Made by a program: the position numbers and the translations under genes
Shown: in pieces, positions 8,137 to 15,385 of the stretch
Layout of the letters: each line of letters opens with the position of its first letter
Numbering within the stretch: the stretch's first letter is position 1
Assembly: GCA_944320415.1 (NCBI GenBank)
Contig: CALUHJ010000001.1
Coordinates: forward strand, 186,001-250,000
Reading direction: 5' to 3'
Source of the DNA: an uncultured Bacteroidales bacterium
GTDB lineage: Bacteria > Bacteroidota > Bacteroidia > Bacteroidales > P3
DNA: 64,000 nt
The notes under the pieces: generated by a model
The model's input: only the letters and a program-made list of their open reading frames with translations
Told to the model about the DNA's origin: nothing
Databases searched by the model: none

Positions 8137-10029
8137 ATGTCGGACAGTTACATTACGGTGGAAAACCTCGGCAAGAGTTACGGGGAAAAGAATCTGTTTT
8201 CCGAATTGAACTTTGGAATAAACAAAGGACAGAAAATAGCTCTTGTCGGGGCAAACGGCAGTGGCAAGACGACACTCATGAGAATCATGGCAGGTAAAGA
8301 GCCTTGTGACAACGGGCTTGTAAGTTACAGGAAGGATTTAACCCTATCCTATCTTCCCCAACACCCGCTTCAAGACGAGACGGGCAGCATAATAGACGTT
8401 CTGTTCAGCATAAAGACCCCATTGATGCAGGCTGTAAGGAATTATGAGGAGGCCTTGTCTGCTTCCGCTTCCGATACGGACATTCAGACACCGGACCGTC
8501 TCAGTCATGCCATAGCCGAAATGGAACGCAACGACGCATGGACATACGAGAATCAGATAAAGGAAATATTGGGTAAACTGAATATAAAAGATATTCATCA
8601 ACGTATAGAATCCCTTTCGGGAGGTGAAAGGAAGAAGGTGGCCCTTGCGGCAGCGCTCATAAGTCGCAGCGATTTGCTGTTGCTGGACGAACCCACGAAT
8701 CACCTTGACATAGGCATGATAGAGTGGTTGGAGAACATCCTGTCCTCTTCAAACAGGACGCTGTTGATAATCTCGCACGACAGATATTTTATAGACAATG
8801 TCTGTACTGACATTTACGAACTGGATGAGGCCCGCATAAATAAATATCATGGCGGATTCGAGTATTATCTTGAGAAAAAGGCGGAGCGTCAACAGGAACA
8901 GACTGCCCAACTGGCAAAGGCAAGAAATCTGTACAAAAAGGAACTGGAATGGATAAGACGCATGCCACAGGCAAGAGGCACAAAATCCAGGGCAAGAATA
9001 GAAGCGTTCGAGGATTTGAAGGAAAAGGCCCTTGTAAAAAATGTGGAGACAACACGTAATTTTGATGTCAGGGAGCAAAGGATAGGCGGCAAGATATTGG
9101 AAATAAACAACATTTCTAAGTCCTTTGACGGCAGGTGCATAATAGATGATTTCTCCCACACTTACAAAAAGGGAGACAAAATAGGAATAATAGGGGAGAA
9201 CGGATGCGGCAAAACCACTCTGTTGGAAATAATAACCTGCGGTATGAAACCGGACAGCGGCAGAGTGGTACTCGGACAGACCGTCAGGATAGGCTATTAT
9301 ACTCAAAACCCGCCGCAGGAAAAGCCGGATACAAAGGTTATAGACATAATAAGGAGGGTGAGCGAGAGCATTGAACTCTCAAACGGGGTTTCTCTCAGCG
9401 CAAGTCAGTATCTGACACACTTCGGAATACCGCCGGCAAAACAGTTCACCGATTATTCATTGCTTTCAGGAGGCGAGAAACGTTTGCTCAACCTTTTGAG
9501 TGTTTTGATGGCAAATCCGAATTTTCTTGTTTTGGACGAGCCGACCAATGATCTTGACATACAGACCCAGTTGAAACTGGAGAACTTTCTTGAAAATTAC
9601 AAAGGTTGTCTTTTGGTGGTTTCGCACGACAGGCATTTCATGGACAGTGTCGTTTCTTATCTGTTCGTTTTTCAGAAAGATGGTTGTATAAAGGAATTTC
9701 CGGGTAATTACAGCGATTATCTCGAATATGAAAAACAGCAGCGGAAGCAGTCTCCGGAACAAAAGAACATTGAAAAACCGGTAAATGCAAAACCGAAGAA
9801 CAGAGATGACAAACCGAAACTTTCATACAGGGAAAGAATTGAGAAAGAGGAAATAGAGCAAAGGCTTGCGGACTTGGGCAGGGCGAGAATAGAAATAGAA
9901 CAAAGGTTGAATGCCTCGGACCTTGACAATGATGAGCTGAACAGGATTTCGGCAGAGTATAAGAACATACTCGAGGAGACGGATATAAAGGAGATGAGGT
10001 GGTTGGAACTTAGTGAAAAGGAAGGATAG
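8137..10029 (+). CDS. ABC-F family ATPase (Uup/EttA-like), ribosome-associated
   Basis: ABC-F proteins have two fused ATPase domains and no membrane part; they act on the ribosomal E site or relieve stalled translation. Domain 1 has GANGSGKTT, signature LSGGERKKVALAAAL and LLLDEPTNHLDI. Between the domains, a charged linker includes ARGTKSRARIEAFEDLKEKA. Domain 2 has GENGCGKTT, LSGGEKRLLNLLSVL and LVLDEPTNDLDI. A C-terminal Lys/Glu-rich coiled coil (about residues 545-625) matches the Uup branch. It starts 2 bases after the DUF4292 stop and ends the operon. A repeat element begins 16 bases after its stop. Confidence 0.93.
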   Translation: MSDSYITVENLGKSYGEKNLFSELNFGINKGQKIALVGANGSGKTTLMRIMAGKEPCDNGLVSYRKDLTLSYLPQHPLQDETGSIIDVLFSIKTPLMQAVRNYEEALSASASDTDIQTPDRLSHAIAEMERNDAWTYENQIKEILGKLNIKDIHQRIESLSGGERKKVALAAALISRSDLLLLDEPTNHLDIGMIEWLENILSSSNRTLLIISHDRYFIDNVCTDIYELDEARINKYHGGFEYYLEKKAERQQEQTAQLAKARNLYKKELEWIRRMPQARGTKSRARIEAFEDLKEKALVKNVETTRNFDVREQRIGGKILEINNISKSFDGRCIIDDFSHTYKKGDKIGIIGENGCGKTTLLEIITCGMKPDSGRVVLGQTVRIGYYTQNPPQEKPDTKVIDIIRRVSESIELSNGVSLSASQYLTHFGIPPAKQFTDYSLLSGGEKRLLNLLSVLMANPNFLVLDEPTNDLDIQTQLKLENFLENYKGCLLVVSHDRHFMDSVVSYLFVFQKDGCIKEFPGNYSDYLEYEKQQRKQSPEQKNIEKPVNAKPKNRDDKPKLSYRERIEKEEIEQRLADLGRARIEIEQRLNASDLDNDELNRISAEYKNILEETDIKEMRWLELSEKEG

Positions 10030-10045
10030 AAAAGTATTGCCGTTA

Positions 10046-10132
10046 CTGGAATCAAATTAGCGGAAAATGAAATCAAGATTCAGAAAAATCTTTTCTGAAT
10101 CCGTTTTTTTTCTTTTCTGAAAAGATTTTCCC
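10046..10132 (-). repeat. 21-base-periodic element, copy R2 (hairpin subtype A, extended)
   Basis: Read on the minus strand the units begin GGGAAAATCTTTT, CAGAAAAGAAAAAA (22 bases here), CAGAAAAGATTTTTC, TTGATTTCATTTTCC and TTGATTCCAG. It therefore carries units of both subtypes. A 15-base inverted repeat (10085-10099 against 10115-10129) has one mismatch. A second perfect 11-base inverted repeat with a 3-base loop (10077-10087 against 10091-10101) is nested in it. It lies 16 bases after the ABC-F stop. Confidence 0.78.
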
Positions 10133-10206
10133 GGCATTATCGATTGTCATGCCGTCAAAAGTTTGTACTTTTACACTTTCGTTTTTGCAAGAAATAATGG
10201 TTTGGA

Positions 10207-11772
10207 ATGAGACTCGGATTTTTTACTTTAATATTTTCTTTGTTTGTTTGCTTCAGTCTGTCTGCCCAGGATGATGATTATGGTGTCTTTGTGGAGTTTG
10301 AAAGGAACTATGACAGTCTGTTGCAGGGCTATTACATGAAACAGGTTGCAAAGCTTAGGACGCGGAAGTACGATTACAAGCAAGACTATTCTTTTGTCAG
10401 TGCCGCTTCTGTCCCCGACAGTGTTTTTGCAAGAAGATTGAAGACCATTCCTTCGGTCATACCATTGACCTACAACGACAAGGTCAGGGCCCATATAACA
10501 TATTATGTTGACAGGATTGGTGACAGGGTGAGTGTAATGCTCGGATTGAGCCGATATTATTTCCCTATTTTCGAGAACATTCTGGATAGAGTGGGAGTTC
10601 CGAGCGAGTTGAAGTATCTGGTTGTGATAGAGTCTGCATTGAATCCAAGGGCTGTTTCCAGGGTAGGGGCAACCGGTTTGTGGCAATTCATGTATGCAAC
10701 CGGCAGAATGTATGATTTGCGAGTCAATTCTGTTGTTGACGACAGGCGTGACCCTATGAAGTCCACGGTTGCAGCTGCAAAATATCTCAAGGACTTGTAC
10801 GGCATATACAATGACTGGACTCTGGCTTTGGCGGCCTACAACTGCGGACCGGGAAACGTGAACAAGGCCATCAGACGTTCCGGCAAAGATGATTTTTGGG
10901 GCATATACGATTTTCTTCCGAGAGAAACCCGTAGTTATGTGCCGGCATACATAGCCGCTGCTTATGTAATGAACTATCACAATGAACACGGAATAAGGGA
11001 AGAAAAGATTTCCTATCCGTATTCTCTTATTACCGATACTATAATGGTGAGGAAAGATGTGCATTTTGGCCAGATATCGTCGGTATTGAACATACCGTTC
11101 GAACAGTTGAGGGATTTGAATCCGCAATACAAGATGGACATGATTCCAGGGGAACAGGGGAATTACAGTTTGAAGATGCCACTCAGATATATCAATGACT
11201 ACATAAGTCTGGAGGACAGTATATCCAATTATGACAGAGCGAAATATTTCGAGGACGAGAGAGGTGATGAGGAACTTTTGGCCGGAGGTGATGTGGAATA
11301 CCGTTACAGAACGGTTTATCATAAGATAAGAAGAAACGAAACATGGTCTTCTATAGCGAGAAAGTACGGCGTAAATGTGTCCGACTTGAAAAAGTGGAAT
11401 CCAAAGGCAAGCAGAAAACGGTATCTGTATGCCGGTCAGCTTCTTGCGGTAAAACAAAAGGAAGCTTACAAGAAACAGGCGACGGCTTCGGCACTGCAGG
11501 AAGACAAAACGGAGGTGGCTGTTGAAAAGTCTTTGCTTTCCTCGGACAATCAGGCGATAGACAACCAGCCTACCGCACAGGAGGTGATAAAGAAGACAAG
11601 CGGGCAGAAGCCTAAGCAGACAGCGGTAAAGCATAAAGTCAGAAAAGGTGAGACGGTAGGCAAGATAGCAAAGAGATATGGGGTTAGCGAAGCCCAGATA
11701 CGCAGGTTGAACAATATGACTCTCAAGTCTTCTTCTCGCATAAAGGCAGGACAGGTTTTGAGAATAAAATAG
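10207..11772 (+). CDS. MltD-like membrane-bound lytic transglycosylase with two LysM domains
   Basis: The enzyme cleaves the glycan strands of peptidoglycan in the periplasm to form anhydro-muramyl ends. A signal peptide ends near SLSAQ (residue 21). The SLT catalytic domain covers about residues 125-255, with the catalytic Glu in VVIESALNPRAVS, then GATGLWQFM, a middle AAAKYLKDLY and LALAAYNCGPGNV. Two LysM peptidoglycan-binding repeats follow: about residues 375-420 (YHKIRRNETWSSIARKYGV) and 475-521 (HKVRKGETVGKIAKRYGV). Length of 521 is normal. It appears to be a single-gene unit; only a weak TACTTTTA (7 of 8) was seen upstream. Confidence 0.92.
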   Translation: MRLGFFTLIFSLFVCFSLSAQDDDYGVFVEFERNYDSLLQGYYMKQVAKLRTRKYDYKQDYSFVSAASVPDSVFARRLKTIPSVIPLTYNDKVRAHITYYVDRIGDRVSVMLGLSRYYFPIFENILDRVGVPSELKYLVVIESALNPRAVSRVGATGLWQFMYATGRMYDLRVNSVVDDRRDPMKSTVAAAKYLKDLYGIYNDWTLALAAYNCGPGNVNKAIRRSGKDDFWGIYDFLPRETRSYVPAYIAAAYVMNYHNEHGIREEKISYPYSLITDTIMVRKDVHFGQISSVLNIPFEQLRDLNPQYKMDMIPGEQGNYSLKMPLRYINDYISLEDSISNYDRAKYFEDERGDEELLAGGDVEYRYRTVYHKIRRNETWSSIARKYGVNVSDLKKWNPKASRKRYLYAGQLLAVKQKEAYKKQATASALQEDKTEVAVEKSLLSSDNQAIDNQPTAQEVIKKTSGQKPKQTAVKHKVRKGETVGKIAKRYGVSEAQIRRLNNMTLKSSSRIKAGQVLRIK

Positions 11773-11880
11773 ATTTCTGACAGTCTGTTGACAGACAAAA
11801 CAATCAATGATATTATCCTGTCTTTTGACATTCATATTCAATTACTGTCAGTTCAACGGTTCTTTTATAAAAAAGATTTA

Positions 11881-11888
11881 TAACTTTG
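11881..11888 (+). promoter_or_regulatory. Bacteroidota -7 box for the hpt-adk-obg operon
   Basis: TAACTTTG is an exact match to TAnnTTTG. It ends only 7 bases before the hpt ATG, so the transcript should be nearly leaderless. Confidence 0.7.
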
Positions 11889-11895
11889 CACCGTT

Positions 11896-12453
11896 ATGAA
11901 TGAAGAACAAGTGCATATAGACGGAATCGTTTTTGAAAAGAAAGTGAGTTGTCGGGAGCTTGAGGAAATAAACATACGACTGGCCAAACGTATATCTCAT
12001 GATTATTGCGACAGAATGCCTACGTTTCTGGTTGTTCTGAACGGTGCGTTTATGTTTGCTGCAGACTTGTTGAGAAGAATTGAGGTGGAGTGCGAGGTTT
12101 TCTTTGTAAAACTGTCTTCTTATCAAGGGATGGAAAGTACGAAAAGGGTTGAAACATTGTTGGGCCTTCCTGATGATTTGGAGAACAGGGATATCGTGAT
12201 AATAGAGGATATAGTTGACAGCGGGTTTACCATGGGTGAATTGAGGCGTATGCTGAAGGAAAAAAGTGTAAATTCGATAGAGATATGTTCCTTGATGTAC
12301 AAACCTGACTGTTTCAAGGGGGATTTTTCCGTTAAGTATATCGGCAAGTCCATAGGGGAGGAATTTATAGTCGGATACGGGTTGGATTTGAATTCCAAGG
12401 GAAGAAATCTTGCGGAGATTTATCAAATGAAAAACGATAAAACGAAAGAATAA
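11896..12453 (+). CDS. hpt: Hypoxanthine phosphoribosyltransferase
   Basis: Purine salvage enzyme joining hypoxanthine or guanine to PRPP. The protein has 185 residues. Hallmarks are VVLNGAFMFAADLLRRI (loop I region), a flexible-loop SSYQGMEST, the PRPP-binding VIIEDIVDSGFTM and the C-terminal YVGKS-type region IGEEFIVGYGLD with GRNLAEIYQMK. It is first in an operon with adk 3 bases downstream, an arrangement common in Bacteroidota. The start is the ATG 7 bases after the promoter box. Confidence 0.95.
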   Translation: MNEEQVHIDGIVFEKKVSCRELEEINIRLAKRISHDYCDRMPTFLVVLNGAFMFAADLLRRIEVECEVFFVKLSSYQGMESTKRVETLLGLPDDLENRDIVIIEDIVDSGFTMGELRRMLKEKSVNSIEICSLMYKPDCFKGDFSVKYIGKSIGEEFIVGYGLDLNSKGRNLAEIYQMKNDKTKE

Positions 12454-12456
12454 ATC

Positions 12457-13620
12457 ATGCTTAATATTGCATTATTCGGAGCGCCCGGAGCAGGAAAGGG
12501 CACTCAGTCAAAGGAATTGGTAAAGAAATACAATCTGACTTATATCTCAACGGGAGATATTCTAAGGAAGGAAATAGCTGCAGGAACTGAGTTGGGATTG
12601 CAGGCAAAGGATATAATAAACCGCGGAGGACTGGTAAGCGATGAACTGATTGTGCAAATCATAGAGAAAATCATAGAAAGTGCCGACGAAGGCGGCATAT
12701 TGTTCGACGGTTTTCCAAGAACGGTTGTTCAGGCTTATATTTTGGAAGGGCTGTTGCACAGGATGAACCGCCGTTTGCTTTGCATGCTCAGTCTGGAAGT
12801 ACCACGCGAGGAACTGATATCAAGAATGCTGAAGCGTGCAGCGATAGAAGGACGTGCCGATGACAACGAAGAGGTAATAAAAAACAGGTTCAGGGAATAT
12901 GATGAAAAGACCCGTCCAGTTGCGGAGTTCTATAAGGCGAAAGGAATCTATTATCCGATAGACGGAGTCGGTACCATGGAAAAGGTATTTTCGCGATTGA
13001 CTGAAAAAATAGAACAACTGTTGGAAACGGCTTACAGAAACATAGTATTGTATGGTATGCCGGGCAGCGGACGAGGCACTCAGGCTAAGAAAATCGCTAA
13101 AAAGTATTCCCTCGTCTATATATCCACCGGAGCGATGATAAGAGAGGAAATAAAGAATCAAACGGAGATAGGAAAGATGTGCGCTCCTTACATAGAGGCA
13201 GGTGACAATGTGCCGGATGAAATAGCAATACGCTTGATAGAAAAGAAAATACAGGAGAATCCTACAGCCAAGGGTTTTGTCTTCAAGGGATTTCCTTCGA
13301 CATATGTGCAGGCTTATATATTGGATGGTATATTGGAGAGAGTGCATTCTTCTGTTACATGTGCCGTAGAGATAAATTCCAATCCTATTCAGTGCGTCAA
13401 AAGGCTTAATGCAAGAAACAAAACCGAAGACAGAAGGGTTTATGACCGAAATACCGACATAATAATCCACAGGCTCGAGACCTATGAGAGCTGTTCCAAC
13501 AAGGTAAGGGAGTATTACAGGAACAAGAACAAGTATTACAGCGTCAACGGAGATCAGGACATGGAATTGGTTTTCAAGACTCTTTGTGATACAGTCGACC
13601 AGGCTTTAAGAAAATCATAA
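12457..13620 (+). CDS. adk: Adenylate kinase, tandem duplication with a degenerate second domain
   Basis: Adenylate kinase interconverts AMP, ATP and ADP and is normally about 190 residues in this phylum. This reading frame encodes 387 residues made of two copies. Copy 1 (residues 1-190) is intact: GAPGAGKGT with Lys14, STGDILR, FDGFPRT (Asp84, Arg88) and GRADDNEEVIKNRF. Copy 2 (about 194-387) keeps the fold pattern but has GMPGSGRGT with Arg206 in place of the P-loop lysine, FKGFPST (Lys277, Ser281 replacing Asp and Arg) and an altered lid. It is therefore probably catalytically weak or inactive and may be structural or regulatory. No frameshift separates the copies. Confidence 0.93.
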   Translation: MLNIALFGAPGAGKGTQSKELVKKYNLTYISTGDILRKEIAAGTELGLQAKDIINRGGLVSDELIVQIIEKIIESADEGGILFDGFPRTVVQAYILEGLLHRMNRRLLCMLSLEVPREELISRMLKRAAIEGRADDNEEVIKNRFREYDEKTRPVAEFYKAKGIYYPIDGVGTMEKVFSRLTEKIEQLLETAYRNIVLYGMPGSGRGTQAKKIAKKYSLVYISTGAMIREEIKNQTEIGKMCAPYIEAGDNVPDEIAIRLIEKKIQENPTAKGFVFKGFPSTYVQAYILDGILERVHSSVTCAVEINSNPIQCVKRLNARNKTEDRRVYDRNTDIIIHRLETYESCSNKVREYYRNKNKYYSVNGDQDMELVFKTLCDTVDQALRKS

Positions 13621-13638
13621 CTAAAACAGGATACGGAA

Positions 13639-14652
13639 TTGGCTTCAAATTTTGTTGATTACGTAAAGGTATGCTGCCGTTCAGGTAAAGGAGGGGCCGG
13701 AAGTGCTCATCTGTTGAGAACAAAAGGGGACGCAAAGGGAGGACCCGACGGAGGAGACGGAGGTAGAGGAGGACATGTCATCCTGCGGGGTAACAAACAG
13801 TATTGGACACTTCTGCATCTTAAATATACCAAACACCTTATCGCCGAAGCAGGAGGAAACGGCGGTGAAAACAGACTGCACGGCAAAAACGGAAAAGACG
13901 TTATCGTGGATGTTCCTCTCGGTACTGTTTGCAGGGATTTTGAAAGCGGAGAAACGGATTGCGAAATAATAGAGGACGGACAGACTGCCATAATAGCCAA
14001 AGGTGGACGGGGAGGATTGGGAAACGATCATTTCAAATCGCCTACCAACCGCACTCCGCGTTATGCCCAACCGGGAGAGGACGGAGTGGAATCATGGAAA
14101 ATCATAGAACTGAAAATATTGGCTGATGTGGGATTGGTGGGCTTTCCTAATGCAGGAAAAAGTACTCTTCTAAGCGTGGTATCCGCTGCCAAACCTGAAA
14201 TAGCGGACTATCCGTTCACAACGCTGGTGCCGAATCTTGGAATGGTTGCATACAGAGACGACAAATCGTTTGTCATGGCCGACATACCCGGCATAATAGA
14301 GGGTGCATCCGAAGGAAAAGGTCTCGGATACAGATTCCTGCGGCATATAGAAAGAAATTCGGCCCTTTTGTTCATGATACCATGCGACAGCAATGACATA
14401 AGGAAGGAATACGAAATACTGGAAAGTGAACTCGCCAACTACAATCCGGAACTTCTGGACAAGGACAGACTGTTGGCCATTACCAAATGCGACATGATGG
14501 ATGAGGAAATGATTGGACAGATGAAAGAACATTTGCCTCAAAACATCAGGTCGGTATTCATTTCCTCCGTAACAGGAATGAACATACAGAAACTCAAGGA
14601 TATGATATGGGAAACCCTGAATGATAGTAATGGAATATCTGACAAATATTGA
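13639..14652 (+). CDS. obg: Obg GTPase (CgtA), ribosome assembly
   Basis: Essential GTPase that binds the large ribosomal subunit. The N-terminal Gly-rich Obg domain (about 1-155) is clear: [24 protein letters not shown]. The G domain follows with G1 [11 protein letters not shown]3 [16 protein letters not shown] and a G4-like TKCD. The short C-terminus lacks an extra OCT domain. The start is TTG at 13639: no in-frame ATG lies nearby, and [11 protein letters not shown] matches the recalled N-terminus of Bacteroides Obg. It is 18 bases downstream of adk and overlaps the following PAP2 gene. Confidence 0.94.
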   Translation: MASNFVDYVKVCCRSGKGGAGSAHLLRTKGDAKGGPDGGDGGRGGHVILRGNKQYWTLLHLKYTKHLIAEAGGNGGENRLHGKNGKDVIVDVPLGTVCRDFESGETDCEIIEDGQTAIIAKGGRGGLGNDHFKSPTNRTPRYAQPGEDGVESWKIIELKILADVGLVGFPNAGKSTLLSVVSAAKPEIADYPFTTLVPNLGMVAYRDDKSFVMADIPGIIEGASEGKGLGYRFLRHIERNSALLFMIPCDSNDIRKEYEILESELANYNPELLDKDRLLAITKCDMMDEEMIGQMKEHLPQNIRSVFISSVTGMNIQKLKDMIWETLNDSNGISDKY

Positions 14653-15232
14653 CACACAACTGTTCTATGCTATAAACGGAACACGCAGTGGATTCCTTGA
14701 CTGGTTTTTTGCCATTGTTTCTTCACACTTGTTTTTCGGAATAGTTGTAGTAGTGTTTTTTGTGTACCTCTCGCTTACCCGTTTCAAAAAACGCTGGTGG
14801 GTTTGCATTGTTCTTATTGCCGCATGTTTTGCCTTGAGCGACAGAATTTCGGTGATGTGTTTCAAGGATGTATTTGAGAGATTGCGTCCCTCGCATGCGC
14901 TTGAAGGTGTTTTTCTTGTAAAGCTCAAAGGAACCGAACTGATTTACGACAGTAAGGGAGGCTTGTACGGTTTTGTGTCTTCACATGCGGCGAATGCCTT
15001 TTGTCTGAGTACGGTCTTTACAATGCTTGCGAAAAAACGGAAAACGATAGGTGTGATAAGTTTTCTATGGGCATCAGTTACGGCTTATTCGAGAGTATAC
15101 TGTGGAGTTCACTATCCGGCTGATGTATTTTGTGGTGCGCTTTTGGGAATAGGACTAGGGATAGTCATATGTTACATATACTTTTTTATTGTCAGCAAAA
15201 CTGAAATCAAAAGACAGAAAAACCAAACTTGA
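14630..15232 (+). CDS. PAP2-superfamily membrane phosphatase
   Basis: Integral-membrane acid phosphatase family acting on lipid phosphates such as undecaprenyl pyrophosphate, phosphatidic acid or PGP. About five transmembrane segments are visible. The three-part signature is present: [12 protein letters not shown] (motif 1, KxxxxxxRP), [10 protein letters not shown] (motif 2, PSGH-like with SSHA) and [16 protein letters not shown] (motif 3, SRxxxxxHxxxD). The start ATG at 14630 (MEYLTN) lies within the end of obg; an ATG at 14621 is also possible. The stop TGA is part of repeat element R3. Substrate unknown. Confidence 0.88.
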   Translation: MEYLTNIDTQLFYAINGTRSGFLDWFFAIVSSHLFFGIVVVVFFVYLSLTRFKKRWWVCIVLIAACFALSDRISVMCFKDVFERLRPSHALEGVFLVKLKGTELIYDSKGGLYGFVSSHAANAFCLSTVFTMLAKKRKTIGVISFLWASVTAYSRVYCGVHYPADVFCGALLGIGLGIVICYIYFFIVSKTEIKRQKNQT

Positions 15233-15291
15233 TTCTGATTTTTTCTTTTCAGAAAAGAAAAAAACGGATTCTGAAAAGAATTTCCTGAAAT
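15229..15291 (+). repeat. 21-base-periodic element, copy R3 (hairpin subtype A)
   Basis: Three exact 21-base units begin TTGATTCTGATTTTTT, CAGAAAAGAAAAAAACGG and CTGAAAAGAATTTCC. The first unit supplies the TGA stop of the PAP2 gene (15230-15232). Two mutually exclusive hairpins are possible: TTTTTTCTTTTC with GAAAAGAAAAAA, and TTCTTTTCAGAA with TTCTGAAAAGAA (on the other strand). The second keeps pairing by a compensatory change relative to copy R1. The 94 bases after it, up to the next gene, are AT-rich with no further structure seen. Confidence 0.82.
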
Positions 15292-15385
15292 AAGGTTTCA
15301 TGAAACGTGATATTTTGTCGGAATATCGGTTTGTTGATAATAAAAACAATTTTTTTGCGATATTAAAGGTTAGGATTTGTATTGA

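Noticed and set aside
10228..11841. A 537-codon open frame antisense to the lytic transglycosylase gene
   Set aside because: It has no recognisable domain, is rich in Cys/His/Arg as in antisense frames, and the sense frame is a complete, well-recognised enzyme.
11773..11880. A small hairpin GTCTG-TTGA-CAGAC after the transglycosylase gene
   Set aside because: Only five base pairs and no T-run; too weak to call a terminator.
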